From Otatea glauca (lineage: Eukaryota > Streptophyta > Magnoliopsida > Poales > Poaceae), in NCBI GenBank assembly GCA_036346275.1, contig CM070725.1, positions 39,060,104-39,124,103 of the forward strand: a stretch of DNA of 64,000 nt, given 5' to 3'. The notes beneath the pieces are model-generated. The model was not told the DNA's origin, did no database searches, and was given only the letters and a program-made list of their open reading frames with translations. Below, piece by piece: positions 32,201 through 43,678 of this stretch. A program made the translations under genes and the position numbers. Positions within the stretch are counted from its first letter, which is position 1. Each line of letters begins with the position of its first letter.

Positions 32201-34819
32201 GAGTGATTATAACAAAGCCTTTACAATGCGCTGGCTTAACCCGGTACCACCCGCTAAGGTTTCAACACTGGTGGGACTGGTTACCACATCCAGGGCCCCC
32301 CTCTTGCGCCATGTGAATTACTTCATAACTCGGGAACTCACATCGACCACGATAGTACCAAAATTAAGATATTGCAAATTACTCAGCTAGGCTGGCCCAT
32401 ACCAGACATGTGGTTGTATGATTGACTCAGGTCAAAGGCTTGCAAGGTTAAGTCCTTAGAGTGATCAAGGCAAGACATCCACATACCCTCTACCTATCGG
32501 GCCCACCTTGGCATCCTCGCCCCTTGTCACTTGCCCCAATCTAAATGATTATCACCCAGTTGATTACCAAGCACCACGTGCTATCAACAATTCAACATCG
32601 TTGCGTGACATGACTCGCCACAACAACTCAATCTCATCGTGTGATCCCACATGACACACAAGTTCATAACATCGTTCCATATTCCATTAGTAAAGATTAA
32701 TTATCAATGTCTCAATCACATGTGATGACGTGGCATGGCTAAGCAACTAATACGGTCTAACCATCCCATGTTGATTATTATTACTAACCAACTATAATGA
32801 ACCAATCTAGGGTGACAAAAGATCATGGCATACAATTACAAGGTAGGGTGTAGATCGAATTGGTATAATAGCTAAGTTCCAATTTAATTTGAAACAATTG
32901 TATACTTGAAATAATATGCAATAGAGTAAAACAAATATAGCAATTTTATAAACATGGGTTCAACATGATCAAAGCACAACTTGCCTTGGAATAGGTCCTG
33001 ATGTGGTTCTGGAAGTTGCTCTTGAGTTGCTGGATCTTCCTCCGAAGCGTCGCACAATTCAACGTCTACGCGTACCGAAGAAGAAAAGCAAATAAACACC
33101 AAAACAGAGGGCAAATGGACTCCAAAAATCAAATAAAATTCACTATTAAATATATCTCAATTTTACAAATTTTTATAAATTTGAATCACTCAAATCCGAG
33201 TTACGATGCAAAAGATATAGGCTTTTGAAGTTTGAAATAAATACTGAAGTTACAGAAATTAGAAATTCGGAATTAACAGAATTATTTTTAAACTGAAAAA
33301 CCGATTTATGACGTCAGCGTGACCTCATGATGATGTCATCATCACAGAATTTCCAATCGGATTATTTTTCCAATTGAAAAATGCAATTATGACGCAAGCA
33401 TGACGTCATGCTGATATCAGCCCTAGCGCCAGCCAATCATACGGCGACACGCGTCTTCGGCGCATAGACTGGGTCTACGGCGCAGCGCGAGACCACGGTG
33501 AACCCGGTCTACGACGCCTCGGCACCTACGCCGACACGCGTCTCGACCGATTGGTCGCGGCGCGCCCACCGATCGCGCAACACGCGTCACGCATCTACGG
33601 CCCGATCTGATCGAACGGTGACAGACACACGCGATGCGGCTCGATCTCATCCGTTCACTCAGATCCGACGGCCACGAACTCACCCGAAACTAATGGCGAA
33701 GCGGCGGCGAGGAAATCCACCGGAGACGAAGAAGAAACACGGGCGACGATGTTCCGGCGCGTTTCCGACGTGAAGAAGTGGAGTAGTCGATGCGGCACAC
33801 CTCGGCAAGTTCGGATCTGGGACCCAAAGCGTCGAAAGTCGACAGACCGGCGACGTACTCGAGCAAAAACCGCGGCGGCGGTTGCTCTACTCGCGAGCTC
33901 CGGGCGTGCTTCTCGATCGCTCGCGAAACTTCACCGATCAAAAGCTGCGGCGCCGCGACGACGATTCTCGGGGATGATGCGGCTCTCCTTAAATAGCCTC
34001 GACGGTCGCGTACGGTGCCCGGAAGTCTAACCGACGCGGCGGCGGTGTCCTCCTCGGACACGGCGGCGGCGTCCGAGTCCCACACGGAGACGACACACGC
34101 CAACCGTCCGATCACGCCCCAACGGTCACGATCTCACAGCCACGATCAGATCCTAACTGCCCACGATTTCTTTCCAACGGCGAAGATTCCCCTGAGTCCC
34201 GAACCGGTACGACTTAGTCTCACCCGTGCGATCTTGATCCAACGGCGGAGATGCGGTTTCCCGAAGCAGGCTGAACGGGCCGCGTTGCATTGGGCCGCAC
34301 GCATACAGTGTATGGGCCGAGCCTAACACTGTTCACCGATTTTCAAAAGGATTTCCCATTTAAAATAATTCCAGAAATTCTTTTTATTTATTTTAAGCGA
34401 TAAAACTAATAGGAAAAATCCAAGAAAAATCTCAAAAATACTTTGAGACATTCTGGACTTAAATAAAATATTTTTGTCAAAACTTTATTTTAAATTTTCA
34501 TAAATCTAAATAGATTTGAACAAAAGGTCAATATTCTTAATTTAAAATTAATTCAAATAAATCCAGAAAAATCCAAATAAATTCCAGAAAATCATAAATG
34601 CACATTTAAGCAATAAAATATTATTTGGGCAAATTTTGGGATGTTACAATAATGAACCCAATTACGACTGAAAATCTTTTGTTTGATGCGTAGATATTTA
34701 AAATTAAATTTTTTTATTAATAAAAAATTCAAATTAAGCTTTGATTAATTCGAGAAAAATGCAAATGATTCATTTTCAAATTCAAACATTTCAAAACTTA
34801 AATTTTTTGGAATGTTACA
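29205..34819 (-). mobile_element. Truncated Tekay-like chromovirus LTR (host of a nested LTR)
   Basis: The right edge reads TTTTTTGGAATGTTACA. On the minus strand this is the TGTAACATTCC start typical of these long LTRs. Comparison with the two other copies (31437-34648 and 57961-62955) shows matching blocks: CACTCTGCAGAGGTT near 29490, the CAGACATGTG block near 29760, and a GC-rich zone at 30590-31290. The left part equivalent to the first roughly 500 bp is missing. The segment is split by the nested solo LTR. Open frames in its GC-rich zone are not genes. Confidence 0.7.
31437..34648 (-). mobile_element. Nested solo LTR, Tekay-like, 3.2 kb
   Basis: The segment runs from TGTAAAGACCCGAATCC to TTTTGGGATGTTACA and is flanked by a perfect 5-bp repeat ATAAT (31432-31436 and 34649-34653). 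There is no internal domain, so it formed by LTR-LTR recombination. It contains the CACTCTGCAGAGGTTATGC block near 32145 and a GC-rich stretch at 33430-34330, probably the promoter/leader zone. It lies inside the older LTR at 29205-34819 in the same orientation. Confidence 0.88.
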
Positions 34820-34907
34820 GTACCTACATTCCAATGATGATAAAAAAGTCTTAGCTTTTGTGGTATACCGGTAATCGGTACAGAGCACACACACAGGCCC
34901 CTAGTAG

Positions 34908-36174
34908 CAGGGTTCCAAATTTTGGCGAAATTTCGGATTTCGGACCACCCCGAAATCTAAAGTACCGCCCGGAAAAAAAATTTAAATTTTTTTGAAATTG
35001 CTATAGTAACCCGAAATTTCGGTTTTTTTGGCGAAATTTCATATTTTTTTGGCCGGTTTTGAATCTTTTAGGGCCGGATTTGGTAAAAAATAACCCTTAG
35101 GAAAGTCATCTCCTATGAAAATTTGTTTAATTTTTTTTAAACATTTTAAAATTTTATCAGAAACACTGTCAGATTTTTATAAAATTGTACAAGCTTGATA
35201 ATAAGCTGAAAATTTTATGGTACTATCCTTAGTAGTTTAGGATAATACATAAAAAATTTTAAAATAATTTAAATTCATTTTTTATATTTAAAAAATCAAA
35301 AACAGAATAAACATAATTGGGACAGTTATATTGTCAGAATTTTATAAATTTCCTTGAGTGTGATTATGATCTAAACTTTTTGTGAGAGATTAATAATTGA
35401 CTCAGTACCATTATATAAATTTTTCAAAAAAATTCAACTTTGTTTGTTTGGTCAATCAAATCTATGTAAGCATTGAACTTCGTTTGTTATATTATATTTC
35501 CAAAATAAAAAAGAAAAGAACATAAATGGTACGGTGCCTTGTAAGAATTTTATAAATTCACTAGAGTGTGATCATGAATCAAATTTTTATGGGATATTAA
35601 GAACTTCCTTATCACCATTCTGTAAAATTTTCAAAAAAATTTATGGTTTACATAATTTTTCATTTTGTTTAAGTTTGCCGGTAAGCCTTTTAACAGGGCA
35701 GTAGTACTTTTCGAATTTTTAAAAATTCATACTATTTTATCATCATCTGAAAATTTTATGAGAGCATTATAGATACATCATAACCATGCACAAAAAATTT
35801 CAACAGTTTATAACTTGATTTGTACCATTTTTCATTCGGATCAAACTTGTCGGTCAGTGTTTTATCAGGACAGTACCACTCTCTGAATTTTTAAAAATTC
35901 CTCAGATGTGATAATCAGCTGAATTTTTTGTGAGAACATTATAAATGTGTCAGGAACCTACAAAAAACATTTCAAAATTTTTTGTTAAAGTTTAGACTAT
36001 TTTTCAGCCGGTGCAAAAAACCCAAAATTTCGGGTATTTCGCCTGAAATTTTGGGTTTTTTCCGGAATGGATTGGATTTGAATTTTTAAATTCAAATTTC
36101 GTCCGAAATATTTTCGAAATTTTGTGATTCGACCAGAGACGAAATTTATTCTGAAACCGAATTTTCAAACCTTG
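34908..36174. mobile_element. hAT-like non-autonomous element, diverged
   Basis: The left end is CAGGGTTCCAAATTTTGGCG. The right end, inverted, reads CAAGGTTTGAAAATTCGG. Both are followed inwards by CGAAATTTCGG-type sequence. The interior holds four or five diverged copies of a unit around TTTTTATAAAATTGTACAAG or its variants, spaced about 170 bp. The 8-bp flanks (CCTAGTAG and CGGGCCGA) do not match, so the ends are approximate. Confidence 0.5.
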
Positions 36175-36636
36175 CGGGCCGAGCAACGAGAACTCAGGGA
36201 ACGCCAATGAGCGGAGCGACCGGCTGCGACACGGCGGCACGCAGCCAACCAGGCCAGGCGACCGCGCGAGGACGACTCCTTACGCAGCGAAAGACACGGA
36301 ATCCATGGCTTTCCGCTGCAGGCGTACGTGCGATACACCGTGGTTGCGTGGGGCGGTCGTACACGATCGTACGGGCCACCAAACCCCTGCGCCGTCCGGC
36401 CCGGACAGCGGCGAGCTTTGCGGAGTGTACGTCTATGGTCTATCTGCACTACACCTTGTACGTTGTGTACTACTGCTGGTGCCTGTGTGGGAGTTGGGCC
36501 GGGCTTTTCCGGACCAGTCGGCACGTTCCATGCACAGCACAAATACAATATGTGATGGGCCGGACTGGCACGGCTCAAATGGTGGGTCATGCTTGCTTTT
36601 GAAACAAGGCACGGCAGATGGCTAGGCTCGGCACGA
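36175..36636. other. GC-rich stretch without recognised gene
   Basis: Several overlapping open frames up to 141 codons exist on both strands, as expected for GC-rich DNA, and none resembles a known family. GGGCCGG and CGGCACG motifs resemble subterminal sequence of grass transposons (compare 47700-47775). Probably a transposon remnant. Confidence 0.35.
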
Positions 36637-37238
36637 ATTTTTTTTTCTTTAATATTTCTTTAATCTTTCTTTCAAAATTAGGCGTCAGGGCAAAAAATTT
36701 GCAGAATTGGGCGTCGGTCGCCTGTATATGGGGCGATCGCCCCGTATACGGGCGATTAGTGCCCGTGATTTTTCCTCCATCTGCGGTCAATTTCTAAAAA
36801 AAATCATAATTTTTTCATATGATGTCGGATAGAGATCAACTTCATATGAAAATTGTAGCTCTTGACGGGATCTACAACTTTTGTATACAAACTTTTTCAA
36901 TTTGAATCAATTTAGATGGTTAAAAATGAGATAGAACATTCTATCCCGTTTTTGACTATCTAAATAGATTCAAATGAAAAAATTTATATACAAAAGTTGT
37001 AGATCCCATCGAGAGCTACAATTTTTATATAAAGTTTATCTCCATCCGACATCATATGAAAAAGTTATGATTTTTTTTAAGAATTGACCTGTAGACAGAG
37101 GAAAAATCGTGCGTTCAAAGCCGCACTAATCGCCCGTATGTGGGGCGACCATATACGGGTGACCGATGCCTAATTTTGCAATTTTTTTGTCCTGACGTCT
37201 AATTTTGAAAAAAATATTAAAGAAAAAAAAATTCGGCT
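36637..37238. mobile_element. Foldback element (MITE-like), about 600-bp near-perfect inverted repeat
   Basis: The sequence is self-complementary around 36937/36938, where GATAGAA-CA-TTCTATC forms the turn. Arms of about 300 bp run out to GCACGAATTTTTTTT on the left and AAAAAAATTCGGCTCG on the right. Matching blocks include CATATGATGTCGGAT with ATCCGACATCATATG, and TAGGCGTCAGG with CCTGACGTCTA. There is no gene. A transcript would fold into a long hairpin, a possible source of 24-nt siRNAs. No clear TSD was found. Confidence 0.85.
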
Positions 37239-37313
37239 CGACACGCCACTTTAGTTGAGTCGTGCTCGAACCGGCACAACGGCAGGAGACAGGGAAGAGA
37301 GTACAGGGCTGAC

Positions 37314-37535
37314 CTGGCAGCAGCGGAGCTCGTCCAGGAGGTCCTTGGCGTCGGCGACGGCGTCCTTGAGCTGGAGGATCCAGGCCAAGAGGGCAGGCCC
37401 GGGCCGCCGCTCGATCGCGCCGGCGAGGGGATGGACCCGGAGCGCGGCCGCGAGATCCCGCAGCCCGGCGAGGGCAGGCGTCGGCGCAGGAGATGAGGCG
37501 ATCGGCGAGCGGAGACATCCTGCGACACAGGCCAC
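37314..37535 (-). pseudogene. NLR coiled-coil (Rx_N) fragment
   Basis: One frame encodes LRDLAAALRVHPLAGAIERR then LAWILQLKDAVADAKDLLDE and LRCCQ, ending at a donor-like CCAG|GTCAGC (37314). The spacing and the LKDAVxDAxDLLDEL motif are those of the N-terminal Rx-type four-helix domain of grass CC-NB-LRR resistance proteins. The fragment is about 74 codons long. No NB-ARC or LRR follows, because the foldback element starts 76 bp on. The start is uncertain and an alternative ATG at 37564 is out of frame. A chance match in GC-rich DNA is possible. Confidence 0.5.
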
Positions 37536-39759
37536 GACGCTGCCACGGGCTCGGCCGTGGGCATCAGCGCGAAGGCTCGGCTCCTTCAGCGGCTAGGTCG
37601 CGGGGGTTTATGGATCAGCTGGGGCGGGGGGGCGTATGGCACGGCGGAGACCGGTGCTGACTTTACGATATGGAAAAAATGGGTGCTCTCATCTCCAAAC
37701 TAACACCATTTGAGTTTTGGTCGTCTTTGCCATTTAAGCGACCAAAACCAGGTTAGTTGCTGAAGATTTTTCTTAAGATGAATTCTAGAGTAGCGAGTGG
37801 CTTCCATTTTTCGACAGAATTCCAAGGTTTTTCTTTTTGTTGATCGAGGTCAGATCAGCAAGCCTTTTTTTTTTGTCTACACCATGATCTTATCTATTTA
37901 AGAAAAGAGATGTGTGGAAAAAATATATCTGAGAAGCCCGGAGAGATCATAAGTAGAAAATTGTTTTTAGACGTATCATGTTAGGCACATCGGTAAAAGA
38001 AATCGATTGGGTCTTTGGATTCTGGAGGATTGGTGCAGGTAGGTGGGCGGAGAACGGCTAACGATATGGTATGCGATGGCTGCGAGAACATAATTTTTCT
38101 GATGGTGCGTGATGGCTGCGAGAAGATAATTATTTTATTGCATGAAAGAACCATGAGAAGAAAGAAAAATCTAGCAAGCTTGGAGAATCGTTTATGCGTA
38201 AAATAACATGTAAATGTATTTCGATGGACATGTAGGGAAAAAAAGAGCTGGTTTTAGAACTATTAGGGACATTCGCCGTGGTTAAACGGTTTGAAATACA
38301 AAGGGGTTTTTAAAAAAAATTCGCAGGATCTTACCGAGGAAAAAACAAGTTCAGGCGAGAAAACCAGGACGTGATGAATAAGGAAAATATAAGGGGTTTT
38401 CTAGCAAAAGAAGACGCATTGAAATGCTATTTTTGAGGAACCGTGGGCCTCAAAAAATGGTTCTGTGAAAAAATAAAATATAGACGTTTCTATGGCCTTG
38501 ATGGAAAAAAAACGGATATAAATACAATAACATTTTTTCAAAAAATGATTGTGGAACTTTTGTGTGTGTGTGTTTTTTTTAAATATCTATATGCAATTGT
38601 GGGGAAATGTGTTGGAGGTAATATTATGGCTTTCCTTGTTTTTTTTAACCTGGAAGGAACCTAACACACGGAACGTGTAATGCATCATGTTTTATGAGGA
38701 GAATTTTGTTCTATTAATCTAATCAATGTAGGCTTTGTTTGTCTCACTGTGTTTCCTTTTTTTTCCTAGTATAACTCTGTTTATAGATAGCGGATAGCAG
38801 CTCGAACACGAGCGTTAATCGGTTAGAAGAGTAAAACATTTGGAATCGTTTTGTTAATCTGTGGGGATGCGCGTTGATAACTCGTTTGCTCGTTTATAAT
38901 CTCCATGGATAATCTATGACGGTTGGAATACAGGTGACAATCGATGAGAAGAGCGAAAGAATCGGTATCGCGCGTTTGATCGTTGATGTTTTATATCGAT
39001 AAGCCATTCGGCTAGAAGAGCGTTATCGAAATCGTGTATTACCGAGCGCAACAATCTGAATTTTGGTCTGTGTTTCCAATAGGACAAATGCTAAGAAGAT
39101 TCCAGGTGGGCTGCGATTAGTAAAACGAAAACCTCGCTGTTCTGACGACAAGAAGATAGAAATGTTTGTTTACTTTGTTAAGGAAGATAGGCTGGCACAA
39201 AGCAAACAGAGAAATCATGGTTCTTCAAGCGATAACAGAAAGGAGGAGCACGTTTACATGGAGGAATTATTTGGTATACGGAGATTAAACCTTATAATTT
39301 CCGGTGTCCGCTCTCGGTAGAGAGCAAATAACAAAAGTTGCAGTCAGTTTGCATTGCGAAGCAAGGAAACTTCTAAAAGGAGACGATCTGTGTAACGAGA
39401 GAAAAGCAGAGAAGCTTAATCAACATCTTCTCTTTTCTTCTCTGTTTTTTTCCCGATAACATTCACCAATCAGACACCTCATATACGCTGTACATCAGTA
39501 CCGTTCACATTGAAAAAGCTAGCTATCTTCGAAAGGGGCGACGTCCAGGCAACAAAAGGCTGTCTGGGAAGCGAGACCAGTAGAGCTGACTTTAACGAAG
39601 TAACTGAGAAAAGAAACTAAAACGTTGTGACGTCGAGGAATTTGATTCAGAACTGCACCGGTTAATACACAATTGCATACCTCATATTATATATTGTTTT
39701 TGACGTCGAAGAACAGGCTCTTTGCAGCTTTCGATTTTTCCATGCTGTGTATTGGCCTG
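37536..39759. other. Gene-free stretch 3' of the RPA-like gene
   Basis: Mostly AT-rich, with only short open frames, the longest being 85 codons at 39063-39320 and unlike any family I know. A small repeat, GATGGCTGCGAGAA, occurs twice near 38073 and 38111. It may hold the 3' UTR of the RPA-like gene and remnants of unknown repeats. Confidence 0.4.
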
Positions 39760-40796
39760 TCAAAAGGCGGCATGGTTAACCAGAGTGATAAGCGATAGTA
39801 TATAGTGTCTTGTTTTGAGAACGATGAGTAACACTGCGAAAGATAATAGAGTGCAGTAAACGGTATGACCTCTCATTGAGAGTGGCCTCTTAGGTGAGCG
39901 AGATAATTGGGACTCTTCAGATACACCAGGTGCTTGAAGCGCGGTATCTTGAAGCTGCGCGAAAATTGTTCATGTGATAAGCATGGAATCTAACAAATAG
40001 ATAAGATTGCTGTTTCTTGAGCAGCACTGTAAAACCGAATATATTTCGTACCTTGGAAGAACAAGCAATTGTCGGTGTTGGAGGTGTGAACACTAATGCT
40101 GGCAGTATGGTACTACCAGGAGATGATATTTTAGCTGTAGAAAGATTTTGATCTTGCAATGGGGTTTTATCTCTGTTTAGCGAACGGTAACCATCGAGAT
40201 CCAAGCGAGATAATATGGAGCGTACACGGAATGTTGGGTTTTCGGACTGCAACGAGCCTTCTGACATCTCGATGATCACTTCGTATTTGCATCCGATTAT
40301 TGCCTTTATTTCCGGCGGTGTATATCCCTCGTGTTCTTCAGTTGTTGTAAGTAAAAGCACTGGGTTTTTTTGTCAGGACCCTCAAGAAATCTGAATTCAA
40401 AACGGAGCAAATATTCGGAACACCAGTGAACCGAAAGAAAACTACGGAAGAAAACAAGAAATCCAGAAGAACCTAGAGTACGCAAATAACTAGAAGATAC
40501 TAAATATGAGGAATTGATCATACTTCATTCGCTCTTTTCTTTCCAGTTTTATACTCCATAAAAGATGCGCTCTGTTTTGACTCAAACAGTAAAAGCAAAA
40601 GAAACGACAACTAAAATTACATCCAGTGATTTCAGTAATTACTGTTTCACGTCACCTAACCATAGGATAAAGCTAAGTAAAATCTAGATCCTTTCTAGCC
40701 GTCGATGTTCACTTAATCAAAGTCGGCCAAGCGATATCCTTACCGCCGTATTTGTACTATTCTTCGTCCCCTCCGTCACCTCTTCCAGTTCCTGTC

Positions 40797-42330
40797 AATT
40801 CCCCCTCCTGAAGGACAAGCTTGTCCTCAAGCTTCGAAAGATGGAGAGGTAATCCGGATGAAACTGGCGTACAGGGCACTCCCACACAAAAGATTCAATG
40901 CTTTTTCTCATTTTCGGCCAGTAAAACAGTTTTTTATTTCTATGATATGTGGTTCTGGTTCCTGAATGCCCTCCAAACACTGAAGAATGGAATGCCTTCA
41001 TCAATTCAGTTATGAAATTGTTGTTTTCTCCAACATATAGTCTGCCTTTATACTTAATGATGTCAGATTCCAATCGATACTGACCATTGCTGTCTACCCC
41101 AGCTTTTAGATCACTCACGATTTTTGCCGCTACTGAGTCATTTTCATAACTAGCTTTCACATCCTGTGTCCACTCGGGTACAACATAGGTAATGGCAGCA
41201 CATGCTTCCTCAATAATTTTCTGATGATCTCTTCTCGATAATGCTTCTGCTGTTTTGTTTTCTTGGCCTTTCTTGTATTCAATTTTAAAGTCAAACTCCA
41301 GAAGTTCGAGCATCAATTTATGCTGTATTCCCTCCACCAATTTTTGAGAGGTTATGAATTCCAATTTCTGCAGATCAGTTTCGATAATCACTCGGTTCCC
41401 CAACAGATAATGTCACCACTTTTTAAGAGCTTCCAAAATGGTAATAGCTTCTTTATCATAAATAGATTTAGCAGCAGTTCTGACCCCTAAAGCCTTGCTG
41501 AAATACGTTATGGGGCGCCCAGCTTGCATGAGCACAGCTCCAATGCCTTCAAGTCTTGTTCGCTGATAACGTGGAACTCTATACGGCTTCAAATTTGGAG
41601 GTTCAGCATCAGCTTTTAAATGTATGATGGGATCACAATCACGCTTGGGTGGCAGTCCGGCTATCTCTTTGAAAACATCATAATATCGGTTGAGTATTGC
41701 TTCTCCCTCTGGATGATTAAGCTGCACTGTTGCTGATGTATTCATATCAACTGTATGGACTTGGACAACAAATCCATTCACTCTTTGGTGCCAGCTTCTG
41801 AAACTTCTCAGCTGTTAGCATATAATTGGCAGTTGGATGAGTAAAATCAAGAAATTGAATTAGCTGCCCATTTTTTAGTGATAGTGAGCAGCTTCTTCTT
41901 TATATCCAACTCAATAGGGTTGTGATCATAGATCCAATCCGCCCCTAGAATAACGTCATAATTTCCCAATTTCAATAATTTAAAGGTTGTCTGGAAAGTG
42001 ACATTCTGTACTTCATAGTATCAGTCGTTGACTTTAACATCAGACATTAACTCTCCACCCCCTGCTACTGTGATTTTTTTAAGTGCATTGAGCTTAATGA
42101 GTATCCATTTTTCACAGCAAAATCATAGTCCATGAATGAATTGGTGCTACCACTGTCCAGCAAAGCAATTGCTCTTTTGCCCCCAATGCGAATCACAGAG
42201 AAAAAGTATTCGGGCCATACAAGCCATGCACTGCATACACCGATATTTGCATCAAGTGTTCTGGGCTATCATCCTTTTCTTCATTTTCTGAGCTACCTGG
42301 AGCCGTGACAAAACCAGCTGGATCTATCTA
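40797..42330 (-). pseudogene. Pol remnant: protease, RNase H, integrase zinc finger; RT core deleted
   Basis: Reading leftwards, a protease motif LLDSGSTNSFMDYDF (about 42170-42125) and GNYDVILGADWIYDHNPIEL (about 41960-41900) are visible. Then comes a segment with DPIIHLKADAEPPNLKPYRV that should lead into reverse transcriptase. Instead RYQRTRLEGIGAVLMQAG jumps straight to the RNase H-like domain (YFSKALG), deleting all RT catalytic motifs. A stop (41413) precedes HYLLGNRVIIETD. The integrase zinc region (SSVFGGHSGTRTTYHRNK, then FVWECPVRQ, where the last Cys of CxxC is Arg) is followed by an abrupt end without a DDE core. It cannot support its own movement. Confidence 0.85.
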
Positions 42331-43678
42331 AGGAGCTTCTTCTTCTGTCAACAGATTATTCTCTTCTCCATGCATCAACAATGTGTGCAAGGCATTTCTG
42401 ACTCGACACTGTAAGTGGTGGCCTGGAGTCCACGGTTCATGACAATGCCAACAGGTTCTCCCCTGTCTCCCAAACAGGTTTCCTTGGCTTTGCTCTTTAA
42501 GCTCCTCCTTTGGCAATGTGTGAGCAACCATTTTCGGTGCCATATCAGGTTTTGGTTTAGAACTTCCACCTGAATGACATGCTTTCCTTGCTAAGGCTGC
42601 CTTTTCTTCCATTCTTGCATACCAATAGGCTTCCAAAAGACCTTTGGGCTGGTGACTACAAACATGGTACTTGATTTCATCTTTAAGCCCGCCAATAAAA
42701 CAACTTAATAAGTAAGTCTCTTGAAGATAAGAGTGACCTCTTTTAACAAGCTCTACACATTTTTCAAAGTAATCAATGTATTTTCCAATAGTGCTCAAGT
42801 GTTTGATGCCCTGCAGTTTCTCCACTGCTTCATGAGCTATGGCTTCGGAGAATCTATCGCAAAGAACCGCGTAGAATTGTGACCAGTTCAGAGTCTGCCA
42901 AATAAGTCCACTCCCTCTAAACCAAGTACTAGCTCTTCCAGTCAGATGACCTACTGCCAAATTAACCCATTGATTGCTAGGAGTACCAGCCATCTCGAAA
43001 AACTTTTCGCACTGATCAATCCACCCCATAGGGTTTTCACCTGAAAAGAGAGATAACTCCAGCTTTGGACCTTTGATAATAGCTTCAGCATAGTGATGCA
43101 CATTGTTATTCTCCCCACAATAAGAATTTCTTTGGGTGTCAAAATTTTGAACTCCAGGATAGTGCATGTTTTGTGCCATATTAACACCAGCATAAACATT
43201 ACCAGACTGTATACACTGAGGCAGAACAGGATGACAATACCCAGGTATTTGCTGACCACCATTACTTACATGCGTACCCGGATACATTTGCTGTGGTACT
43301 TGATTACCTAGGAAGACCCCATTACCGGCAGAACCTCCATTTGAACCTCTCAAAAATGGATAAGATGATGTTCTGATTGCATGAGTAAAAATAGGAGGAA
43401 TGCTATTACCTGCAACTTGACTTCCTGTGATTCCAGATGCATCCATAGGGCTACCCGAGAGAGCCATAGGTAATCCAGCCCGATTCATTTCAGAAGAGAT
43501 TAAAGACAGATTTCCATCCACATTCACCGAAGGACTCTGCTGATCTATTGAGTTGGCCGCTAGATGAGCTCTTCCTGTAAGCAAGTTTTTTGATATCCAT
43601 CACATCAGACTTAAGTGTTTCTAGATCAGCAAGACGCACCTGTATCCTTTCAATCTCCTCCTGAACATCCATATTCAC
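42328..43678 (-). pseudogene. Gag of the Reina-like element, one frameshift
   Basis: The N-terminus begins MNMDVQEEIERIQVRLADLE (43678) with a coiled-coil look. At an A6 run (43586-43591) the frame shifts by one, and a 400-codon open frame continues to 42328. It has the capsid block NPMGWIDQCEKFFEMAGTP and LTGRASTWFRGSGL, and ends with a zinc knuckle CWHCHEPWTPGHHLQC in the CxxC...PGHxxxC style of Reina chromoviruses. Apart from the homopolymer shift it is well preserved, suggesting fairly recent insertion. Confidence 0.85.

Noticed and set aside
33423..34326. Several GC-rich open frames of 60-140 codons in the solo LTR
   Set aside because: They overlap in all frames, lack motifs and lie in the CpG-rich zone that recurs in all three LTR copies.
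34900..36182. Perfect hAT element with 8-bp TSD
   Set aside because: The flanking octamers CCTAGTAG and CGGGCCGA do not match, so only a diverged hAT-like call with approximate ends is kept.
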